Source: Deltaproteobacteria bacterium ADurb.Bin026
GTDB taxonomy: Bacteria; Desulfobacterota; Syntrophorhabdia; Syntrophorhabdales; Syntrophorhabdaceae
Direction of reading: 5' to 3'
DNA length: 10,417 bases
Assembly: GCA_002071245.1 (NCBI GenBank)
Contig: MWEV01000289.1
Span: 1 to 10,417, forward strand
The translations under genes were made by a program, and so were the position numbers. The notes beneath the pieces are model-generated. The model saw only the letters and a list, made by a program, of their open reading frames with translations. It was not told the DNA's origin and searched no databases. Below, piece after piece: positions 1 through 5,188 of this stretch. Numbering within the stretch: the first letter of the stretch is position 1; every line of letters begins with the position of its first letter.

Positions 1-246
1 GCATATTCCTTACGGGTGTTCACGATAGAACCAAATGGGTATACACCATACCATCAGCATAACTTCGAGCATCTCAATTACATTATTGAAGGAGATGGCG
101 CTGTAGTTATGGAAAACAAAACAGAGTACCCCATCAAAAAAGGAGACTTCTTGCTAGTTCTACCGGATGAAGTACATCAATACAAGAATAAATCTGCAGA
201 CAGGCCTTTAATATTAATCTGTGCCGTTCCCAAAGAATATGAATGA
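1..246 (+). CDS. Cupin-domain protein, 5' end outside the window
   Basis: This is the C-terminal part of a small single-domain cupin. The reading frame is open to base 1 and ends with TGA at 244-246. A GTG at 16 is in frame, but the residues before it already read like cupin sequence and no ribosome binding site precedes it, so the true start is probably upstream. Both cupin motifs are visible. The first has the HQH pair followed by a Glu three residues later, and an EGDG turn. The second has GDF, then P, then a His and an Asn (GDFLLVLPDEVHQYKN). These His/Glu residues normally bind one divalent metal. Family members range from sensor domains to small dioxygenases and isomerases, so the substrate cannot be named. 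The gene converges on the next gene with only five bases between stops. Confidence 0.85.
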   Translation, partial: AYSLRVFTIEPNGYTPYHQHNFEHLNYIIEGDGAVVMENKTEYPIKKGDFLLVLPDEVHQYKNKSADRPLILICAVPKEYE

Positions 247-251
247 ATTGT

Positions 252-926
252 TTATTTTCCTGAAAAACTGAGGGCATCCTTAGGGCATGCTGCAACACAG
301 AGACCGCATTTAAGACAATCCCCCCTGAAAGGCATCTGTTTATCTTCCTTCATTTCATAGGGCGAAAGCTGCATGGGACAAGTCTTTCCGCATAGCTTGC
401 ATGAGACACAAGCATCCTTGTCAATATTGAGTTGGTTCCTATTTTTTCCCACCCAGTTTGACATCGAACCTATTGGGCAAATATAACACCATGATCTTTG
501 CTGGAATATAAGCGTAAGGATTATTCCAACTGCCGTTGTTATGGTAAGAAGAATCATAAAAAATCTGCCTATAGCATAAGGGTCAGGCCACAGATGTATT
601 ATCTGAAATGTCAGCATCCCTATTAGAAAGGCAAGCACCCCTATCCGCACCGGCAGTGAACGTAACCAATCAGGTACTCTTTTCTCTGGGCTTATCTTTT
701 TCATATACGAATCAGCAAAAGAACCCCTCGGACAATACCAATCACACCATTTTCTCCCTTTTATGCTTGCCATACCTATGCCGGCAACCATACACAGAGG
801 GATAAAATACCCTATCAAAGAATAAAACCAGCCCGCAACAAGCAGAAGAAGAAAAAGTGTTCCAAAAATAACCTGCTTTATCAACCTTGATTTTTTTAAT
901 TCCTTCAATCTTTCTTTTGCTTTCAT
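252..926 (-). CDS. Membrane-bound 4Fe-4S protein, NapH/polyferredoxin type
   Basis: This 224-residue inner-membrane electron-transfer protein resembles NapH/NosR/YccM-type polyferredoxins. Hydrophobic segments lie at about residues 19-53 (probably two short helices or one long one), 95-113 and 119-141. Two CP motifs follow membrane segments: C61-x3-C65-P and C147-x2-C150-P, as in NapH. The C-terminal 55 residues form a ferredoxin domain with two complete CxxCxxCxxxCP motifs (C173-C183 and C204-C214), enough for two 4Fe-4S clusters. The family passes electrons between the quinone pool or membrane donors and a partner reductase, but no nap, nos or other reductase gene is nearby, so its partner is unknown. 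The start at 926 has no Shine-Dalgarno sequence. A promoter ends ten bases upstream, which suggests a leaderless mRNA. The exact role is unassigned. Confidence 0.88.
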   Translation of the reverse strand: MKAKERLKELKKSRLIKQVIFGTLFLLLLVAGWFYSLIGYFIPLCMVAGIGMASIKGRKWCDWYCPRGSFADSYMKKISPEKRVPDWLRSLPVRIGVLAFLIGMLTFQIIHLWPDPYAIGRFFMILLTITTAVGIILTLIFQQRSWCYICPIGSMSNWVGKNRNQLNIDKDACVSCKLCGKTCPMQLSPYEMKEDKQMPFRGDCLKCGLCVAACPKDALSFSGK

Positions 927-935
927 CGTTTTTAA

Positions 936-964
936 CTAATAATACCCATTATTTGATTTGTCAA
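936..964 (-). promoter_or_regulatory. Sigma-70-like promoter for the iron-sulfur protein, near-leaderless
   Basis: On the minus strand a perfect TTGACA (964-959) is followed after 17 bases by TATTAG (941-936, four of six consensus). The predicted transcription start is near 929, about three bases before the ATG at 926. This fits with the absence of any ribosome binding site in front of that gene. Seen in sequence; not tested. Confidence 0.6.
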
Positions 965-1001
965 TTCAAGAAACCAAAGCATTCATAATTACAGCCAATT
1001 A

Positions 1002-1029
1002 TTGCAATATTCAAATTTTGTGCTAATAG
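1002..1029 (+). promoter_or_regulatory. Candidate promoter for the 62-residue protein gene
   Basis: TTGCAA at 1002-1007, a 16-base spacer and TAATAG at 1024-1029. The -10 is preceded by TGC, giving an extended -10 (TGnTAATAG). The predicted start near 1036 leaves a leader of about 30 bases that contains the AAGGAGG ribosome binding site. The match is moderate, and AT-rich DNA yields many such matches. Confidence 0.35.
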
Positions 1030-1065
1030 AAATACTAAGAAAAACGTCAATGTAAGGAGGACGCC

Positions 1066-1254
1066 ATGATAACTCTTGAAATGAATAAAGAAGAAGCTGA
1101 GTTGTTGCTTAATGTTATGGAAAGATATCAATCTCATTTAGAGGTTGAAATAGTCAAGACTAAAAAAAGAGAGTTCAAAGAATCCCTTAAAGAGAGGGAA
1201 AGGGGACTCAAGACAATTATTGAACGACTTAGCAACTTGCTGACTGGTTTTTGA
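1066..1254 (+). CDS. Small conserved-looking helical protein, function unknown
   Basis: A 62-residue protein with no recognised domain, although its style resembles short charged proteins common in Desulfobacterota. It begins with a short beta-like stretch (MITLEMN) and continues as an almost unbroken amphipathic helix rich in Glu, Lys, Arg and Leu. The leucines at a-/d-like spacing (for example LLLNVME and the C-terminal RLSNLL) suggest a coiled coil or helical hairpin that dimerises. It has no Cys, membrane segment or signal peptide, so it is probably cytoplasmic. The start is well supported: AAGGAGG at 1054-1060 lies five bases before ATG, the strongest ribosome binding site in the window. 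It stands alone, divergent from the iron-sulfur gene and convergent with the tautomerase gene. A protein-binding or regulatory role is possible but not shown. Confidence 0.72.
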   Translation: MITLEMNKEEAELLLNVMERYQSHLEVEIVKTKKREFKESLKERERGLKTIIERLSNLLTGF

Positions 1255-1268
1255 TTATCTCCACGTTT

Positions 1269-1287
1269 AAAGGCATTACGCCTTTTT
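1269..1287 (+). terminator. Short intrinsic terminator between convergent genes
   Basis: The arms AAAGGC (1269-1274) and GCCTTT (1280-1285) flank a five-base loop, and the T-run extends to 1287. The hairpin starts 14 bases after the stop of the 62-residue protein and overlaps the last codons of the convergent tautomerase gene. It reads best on the plus strand. On the minus strand the right arm is followed by AAA rather than T, so it is not clearly bidirectional. Confidence 0.45.
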
Positions 1288-1476
1288 ACGCCTTTCAGTA
1301 ACACTTTCTCCGCCTATGCCCCAGTTGTCTGTGTCCACCTCATCTATAATTACTACAGTTGTTTGTGGATTCTTGCCCAACACATCGACAAGCAACTGGG
1401 TAACACCCTTGATTAGCTCCGCCTTTTTTTCTGCCGTCACACCATCTCTGGTAATCTTGATGTTTACAAATGGCAT
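1276..1476 (-). CDS. 4-oxalocrotonate tautomerase family protein
   Basis: A 66-residue member of the tautomerase superfamily, the size expected for a 4-OT-like subunit that assembles into a hexamer or trimer of dimers. Met is followed by Pro; Met removal would expose the N-terminal Pro that acts as catalytic base. The beta-alpha-beta fold is recognisable: MPFVNIKI, a helix, then VVIIDEV, then a DNWGIGGES segment matching the FGIGGE region of classical 4-OT. By eye, the two catalytic arginines of Pseudomonas 4-OT (Arg11 and Arg39) are not at equivalent positions. An Arg is present at residue 10 (counting Met), and Phe50 is replaced by Trp. The substrate may therefore not be 2-hydroxymuconate, and no aromatic-degradation genes lie nearby. 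The start is supported by GGAGA seven bases before ATG. Confidence 0.9.
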   Translation of the reverse strand: MPFVNIKITRDGVTAEKKAELIKGVTQLLVDVLGKNPQTTVVIIDEVDTDNWGIGGESVTERRKKA

Positions 1477-1510
1477 ATCTTTCTCCGCATTAGTCGATAG
1501 TTTATAAATC

Positions 1511-1524
1511 CTGACAAATGTCAG
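1511..1524. promoter_or_regulatory. Operator-like palindrome in the tautomerase leader
   Basis: CTGACA and TGTCAG are perfect inverted arms separated by AA. The palindrome lies between the predicted tautomerase transcription start (about 1552) and its start codon (1476), so it could be a repressor site, for example TetR- or MarR-like, or a small RNA hairpin. It is not followed by a T-run on either strand, so it is not a terminator. No regulator gene is adjacent. Confidence 0.4.
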
Positions 1525-1558
1525 CCGATCTAAAACCTTTTTTATATATGGTACGGCA

Positions 1559-1587
1559 ATGTTACCAAGTTGTTTTAATTATGTCAA
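1559..1587 (-). promoter_or_regulatory. Sigma-70-like promoter for the tautomerase gene
   Basis: On the minus strand a perfect TTGACA (1587-1582) is followed after 17 bases by TAACAT (1564-1559). The predicted start near 1552 gives a leader of about 76 bases. The inverted arms TGGTA (1549-1553) and TACCA (1563-1567) straddle the -10 box and start site, a possible second operator. Confidence 0.55.
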
Positions 1588-1666
1588 TCCAAAAGACTTT
1601 TAAACAAACTAATCTCAAAACAAAAATATACGCGATTATCGTTTCACATGTTTTATATTTTTCAAC

Positions 1667-1695
1667 TTTCACATTTTGCATTTCGCTGTTATAAT
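1667..1695 (+). promoter_or_regulatory. Promoter with perfect -10 just upstream of the siroheme decarboxylase gene
   Basis: A perfect TATAAT at 1690-1695 is preceded at 17 bases by a poor -35 (TTTCAC, 1667-1672). The predicted start is near 1702, six bases before the ATG at 1708. It supports that ATG over the in-frame ATG at 1648, which would lie upstream of the promoter. Confidence 0.5.
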
Positions 1696-1707
1696 ATCGC
1701 CACCAAT

Positions 1708-2151
1708 ATGGATGATATTGACAAAAAGATACTCAACACGATCCAGGAAGAATTTCCTATAGCACAAAGACCTTTCGAAGAGATAGGCAAGCATCTTGCC
1801 ATTGCAGAAAAGGACGTGCTCGAAAGGGTCAAGCGCCTGAAAAACGATGGTTACATCCGTAGGATAGGCCCTATCCTTGAACGTAAGAAACTCAAGTATG
1901 CAAGCACCCTCTGCGGTGTCAGTGTAAATGGAGATATTTTGCCGACCTTTGTCGATGAACTAAACCGACACAGGGGTATTACACACAATTACGAAAGAGA
2001 TGGCGAGCTAAACATATGGTTTACTATAAGCGCAAGAATGGTTGATGAAATAGAAGATTATCTTGAAAGTCTGGAAAAGAAATATTCGTTGAAAATATAC
2101 AGATTTCCCGAGAAAAAGGTATTTAAGATAAAGACATACTTCCCTTTATGA
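1708..2151 (+). CDS. AhbA/NirD-like siroheme decarboxylase subunit (Lrp/AsnC fold)
   Basis: A 147-residue protein of the Lrp/AsnC-like family that decarboxylates siroheme to 12,18-didecarboxysiroheme in the alternative heme pathway (AhbA/AhbB) or the heme d1 pathway (NirDLGH). Residues 1-60 form a winged-helix-like domain (DDIDKKIL start, then ERVKRLKNDGYIRRIGP). Residues 61-147 form the ligand-binding AsnC/RAM domain. The hallmark HNYERDGELNIWFT block (H93, Y95, R97, W104) is typical of these enzymes rather than of true Lrp regulators. The STL segment after the first domain looks more like AhbA/NirD than AhbB. The usual partner subunit is not in the window. I chose ATG 1708 over in-frame ATG 1648 because the family begins near the DDIDKKIL segment, the extra 20 residues look non-coding, and a TATAAT lies between the two. 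There is no Shine-Dalgarno sequence. A regulatory role cannot be fully excluded. Confidence 0.82.
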   Translation: MDDIDKKILNTIQEEFPIAQRPFEEIGKHLAIAEKDVLERVKRLKNDGYIRRIGPILERKKLKYASTLCGVSVNGDILPTFVDELNRHRGITHNYERDGELNIWFTISARMVDEIEDYLESLEKKYSLKIYRFPEKKVFKIKTYFPL

Positions 2152-2183
2152 TGCCACTCGTAGCTTTAGGGAAAAAATACATA

Positions 2184-2205
2184 AAGGAGGCGAGAGCCTT
2201 TTTCC
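2184..2205 (+). terminator. Weak terminator-like hairpin after the siroheme decarboxylase gene
   Basis: AGGC and GCCT pair around a GAGA tetraloop, extendable through G-U and A-U pairs to about eight pairs, with five T at 2199-2203 that are partly used in the longer stem. The AAGGAGG inside the left arm is not placed before any start codon. It could attenuate read-through into polA, but the stem is short. Confidence 0.3.
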
Positions 2206-2254
2206 GGCTTAGCAGGGTAAGGGGAAAATAGCATTTTTTAGACGGTGATATATC

Positions 2255-4870
2255 ATGAACGACGAATTAAACGTTTCTAAATTAAAAATTAAAAACACAG
2301 AGAAAACTACAGAGAGAATCTTCCTTGTTGATGGTCACTCTTATCTTTACAGGGCATTTTATGCAACCCCATACCTTTCAAATTCAAAGGGAATCCCTAC
2401 AAACGCCACATACGCATTCCTCAGCATGATCAAAAAACTCCTAAAAGAGGAAACGCCTGACAGACTAATCGTTGTTTTCGACTCAAAGACACCATCTTTC
2501 AGGGAAGAGATATGTAAAGAGTATAAAGCCCAGAGACAACCGATGCCCGACAACCTCTCCGTTCAGATTCCATATGTAAAAACAATACTTTATGCCATGG
2601 GGCTGCCTGTCATAGAAAAAGATGGTTTCGAAGCAGATGATATCATTGGAACGCTGGTTGAAAGGTTGAAAGACAAAGACAACGCTGTTTATATAGTTAC
2701 AGGTGATAAGGATATGACCCAACTGGTTACTAAAAATGTATTGGTGTTGGATAAAATGAAAAATCTCCTCATCGGGGAGAATGAGGTGATCGAAAGGTTC
2801 GGTGTAAAACCTACGCATATTATTGACTATCTGGCTTTATGCGGAGACGCCTCTGACAATATTCCGGGGGCACCAGGAATTGGAGAGAAGACCGCTAGGG
2901 AGCTCATATCAAGCTTCGGTACGATCGACGATATCTACAATAATATCGATCATATAAAAAAGACATCAGTAAAAAACAGGCTTCTTGATGGTAAAAAACT
3001 CGTTCTAATGAGCAAACAACTTGCAACAATCAGACTTGATGTCCCAATAGAGATAAACATTGATGAACTCAGGCACAAGGAACCCGATTTTGAGTCTCTG
3101 CGCAATATCTTCAAGGACCTCGAATTTACAACCCTTTACATGGAAATTAAAACCAAAAAAACCGACAAAAAAAACTGGCAGGAAACGACATTGGCTGGTT
3201 TAAATCTTGAAAAAATATCGTTATTTGCATATCTAACAGGGAATAATACCTATGATGTGCAACTGGAAAGTTTTTCTGCCTTTGATGGAAACAATGTTTT
3301 TTATTCTCAGAGCAAAGATGACCTCAACCACATAATAACAAATGCCGGCGAGATCATCACACACAACCTAAAACCGATTTTAACTCTGCTTTTAAAAAAT
3401 CAGGATGCAAGTGATTCACTTGAGCCCTCGGTTTTTCAGCCCCCGGATCCTTCGCGTTTGTTCGACACTATGCTCGCTGCCTACCTTATCAATCCCTTAA
3501 AAAAGGATTACAGTATTAGATCAATTTTAGATGATTTTCTCGAAACAGAGATAACAATACCAAACGATAAAAACACAATAATTGAAAGTGCGTCTTCACT
3601 TTTTGAACTTAAGGATGTTTTGTATAGAAAATTATTTGAAATGGGGCTTACCGATCTATTCTTCAATATTGAGATACCCCTTATAGAAGTACTTGCACAC
3701 ATTGAATACACCGGTGTAAAGGTACAAAGACAGATATTAATTGGTCTTTCAAGGGATTTCGATAAAAGACTAAACACTATTATCAAAGAGATCCACACGC
3801 TTGCTGATGAACCATTTAACATAAACTCTCCCCAGCAACTGTCACGTATACTTTTTGAAAAATTACAACTACCCACAGTCAAAAAAACCAAAACAGGTTT
3901 CTCCACAGACACCGAGGTACTTGAAACACTCTCCGCAATACATCCGCTTCCGCAGAAAATCCTTTCGTACAGAACACTCTCAAAGCTGAAGAGCACTTAT
4001 ATTGATGTTCTGCCAAATCTTATCAATCCCCGTACAGGACGAATACACGCATCATTCAACCAGATGGTAGTTGCAACAGGCAGATTAAGCAGCAGCGATC
4101 CAAACCTCCAGAATATCCCCATTCGAGGCGAAGAAGGGAAAAAGATCAGGGAGGCGTTTGTCCCTGGAGAAGGTTTTGTTTTGCTATCCTCTGACTATTC
4201 GCAAATCGAATTGCGCATCCTCGCACACATATCAAAAGACCCCCTTCTTATTGATTCCTTCAATAAAAACGAGGATATCCATGCTAAAGTAGCTCAAGAG
4301 GTCTTTGGTGTACAGTACGCAGATATCACACAAGACATGCGCAGAACCGCAAAGGTGATAAACTTCGGGATAATTTACGGTATGAGCGGTTATGGACTCG
4401 CCAAAGAACTCGGCGTTTCCCAAAGAGAGGCACAAAATTATATCGATGCCTATTTTGAACGTTATAAAGGCGTAAAAAATTATATCGAACGTATTCTTAA
4501 AGAGGCTCGCTCAAACGGTTTTGTTAAAACGATGTTCGGTAGAATCCGTTATGTGCCTGAGATAAATAATCATGATAATTCTGTACGTCAGGTCGGAGAG
4601 CGCATAGCAATGAATACCCCTATTCAAGGCACTGCTGCTGATATCATAAAATTGGCAATGGTAAGCATTCACAGAAAGCTAAAGGAAAAATGCCTTTGCT
4701 CGCACATCATCATGCAGATCCATGACGAACTCGTATTAGAGGTAAAAGATGAGGAGACAGAAACCGTCAAAGATATTGTAAGAACAGAGATGGAAAACGT
4801 GATCAAGTTGTCCGTACCCCTTAACGTGTCTTTGGGATTAGGAAAAAGCTGGGCAGAAGCCCACGATTAA
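2255..4870 (+). CDS. polA: DNA polymerase I
   Basis: An 871-residue family A polymerase (E. coli Pol I is 928) for Okazaki-fragment maturation and repair gap filling. Residues 21-300 are the 5' nuclease, with D26 in VDGH, EADD (126-129), GDKD (150-153), GDASDNIPG (197-205) and a helix-hairpin-helix. Residues about 315-480 are the 3'-5' exonuclease fold, but the catalytic acids seem lost: the DxE position reads LTG (327-329), the NLKYD motif reads NLKPI (371-375), and the YxxxD motif lacks Tyr and Asp near 448-452. It is probably a non-proofreading enzyme, as in Taq or Bacillus. The polymerase domain is intact: TGRLSSSDPNLQN, motif A DYSQIELR (D647), motif B R696...K700...F704...Y708, and motif C HDE (823-825). 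F704 matches the residue that discriminates against dideoxynucleotides. GGTGAT at 2244-2249, complementary to the 16S rRNA 3' end, lies five bases before ATG and supports the start. Confidence 0.98.
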   Translation: MNDELNVSKLKIKNTEKTTERIFLVDGHSYLYRAFYATPYLSNSKGIPTNATYAFLSMIKKLLKEETPDRLIVVFDSKTPSFREEICKEYKAQRQPMPDNLSVQIPYVKTILYAMGLPVIEKDGFEADDIIGTLVERLKDKDNAVYIVTGDKDMTQLVTKNVLVLDKMKNLLIGENEVIERFGVKPTHIIDYLALCGDASDNIPGAPGIGEKTARELISSFGTIDDIYNNIDHIKKTSVKNRLLDGKKLVLMSKQLATIRLDVPIEINIDELRHKEPDFESLRNIFKDLEFTTLYMEIKTKKTDKKNWQETTLAGLNLEKISLFAYLTGNNTYDVQLESFSAFDGNNVFYSQSKDDLNHIITNAGEIITHNLKPILTLLLKNQDASDSLEPSVFQPPDPSRLFDTMLAAYLINPLKKDYSIRSILDDFLETEITIPNDKNTIIESASSLFELKDVLYRKLFEMGLTDLFFNIEIPLIEVLAHIEYTGVKVQRQILIGLSRDFDKRLNTIIKEIHTLADEPFNINSPQQLSRILFEKLQLPTVKKTKTGFSTDTEVLETLSAIHPLPQKILSYRTLSKLKSTYIDVLPNLINPRTGRIHASFNQMVVATGRLSSSDPNLQNIPIRGEEGKKIREAFVPGEGFVLLSSDYSQIELRILAHISKDPLLIDSFNKNEDIHAKVAQEVFGVQYADITQDMRRTAKVINFGIIYGMSGYGLAKELGVSQREAQNYIDAYFERYKGVKNYIERILKEARSNGFVKTMFGRIRYVPEINNHDNSVRQVGERIAMNTPIQGTAADIIKLAMVSIHRKLKEKCLCSHIIMQIHDELVLEVKDEETETVKDIVRTEMENVIKLSVPLNVSLGLGKSWAEAHD

Positions 4871-4911
4871 ATGTTTTCTTTTTAAACGGATGTCCATAAA
4901 GACAAAAACAT

Positions 4912-4933
4912 AAAAAAACCTTTATCATAAAGG
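4912..4933 (-). terminator. Intrinsic terminator-like hairpin reading on the minus strand
   Basis: On the minus strand the arms CCTTTA (4933-4928) and TAAAGG (4924-4919) enclose a TGA loop and are followed directly by seven T (4918-4912). The stem is short and AT-rich but the U-tract is ideal. It lies 42 bases beyond polA and faces it, although no annotated minus-strand gene is upstream. Read on the plus strand it lacks an adjacent T-run, so it is a poor polA terminator. Confidence 0.45.
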
Positions 4934-5099
4934 GTACCAATAAATTTTTATAAAGGAGTCCTCCTCCCATGCACATTTATTTTGGCAACCAAATATTATA
5001 TCTTTAACAGTAACAAGGAAGGTGCCACTGACCGTATAAATTACAGCACTTAACACCTTTGTGGAGGATAACATTTAATTGTGTAAAAATATTTCTTTA

Positions 5100-5127
5100 T
5101 TGATGTGATAAATTATTATATTATATT
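5100..5127 (+). promoter_or_regulatory. Promoter for the receiver-PAS-GGDEF gene
   Basis: TTGATG at 5100-5105 and TATATT at 5122-5127 with a 16-base spacer, giving a predicted start near 5134 and a leader of about 55 bases with an AGAGG ribosome binding site at 5178-5182. The region is so AT-rich that other -10 boxes (for example TATAAA, 5144-5149) are possible. Confidence 0.45.
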
Positions 5128-5188
5128 CTTTTGTCAAAAATTGTATAAATTTAAACTGAACTTCATTATCACACAAAAGAGGTAATAA

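Larger units (their letters stand above)
4871..5188. other. 318-base intergenic spacer with repeats, no convincing gene
   Basis: AT-rich spacer between polA and the GGDEF gene. It holds: a minus-strand terminator-like hairpin (4912-4933); three ATAAAG copies (4896, 4927, 4950); a palindrome AGGAG-TC-CTCCT (4954-4965) just before a 12-codon plus-strand ORF (4969-5007); a 6-bp inverted repeat AAGGTG/CACCTT (5019-5024, 5054-5059); a minus-strand 49-codon ORF (5074 to 4925) whose stop lies in the terminator-like hairpin; a near-direct repeat AATTGTGTAAA/AATTGTATAAA (5077, 5139); and an 8-bp inverted repeat TGTGATAA/TTATCACA (5104-5111, 5166-5173) around the downstream promoter. A perfect TTGACA is on the minus strand (5137-5132) but with only a poor -10. 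None of the small ORFs has a clear ribosome binding site plus recognisable protein character. Confidence 0.6.

Noticed and set aside
1648..1707. Upstream in-frame ATG giving a 20-residue N-terminal extension of the siroheme decarboxylase
   Set aside because: The extension is aromatic-rich and unlike the family, has no ribosome binding site, and contains the TATAAT promoter box at 1690-1695.
2161..2254. Possible riboswitch or leader RNA upstream of polA
   Set aside because: Apart from one short hairpin I could not build a structure or match any known riboswitch class.
3508..3996. 162-codon minus-strand open frame inside polA
   Set aside because: It is antisense to a clearly conserved polymerase gene, its translation is Ser/Ile-rich without domain character, and it has no ribosome binding site context.
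5008..5070. Minus-strand Cys-rich reading frame (KCCNLYGQWHLPCYC, then TAA)
   Set aside because: The pattern looks metal-binding-like, but the frame has no ATG or GTG start, is about 20 codons long, and lies inside a region with two competing frames.
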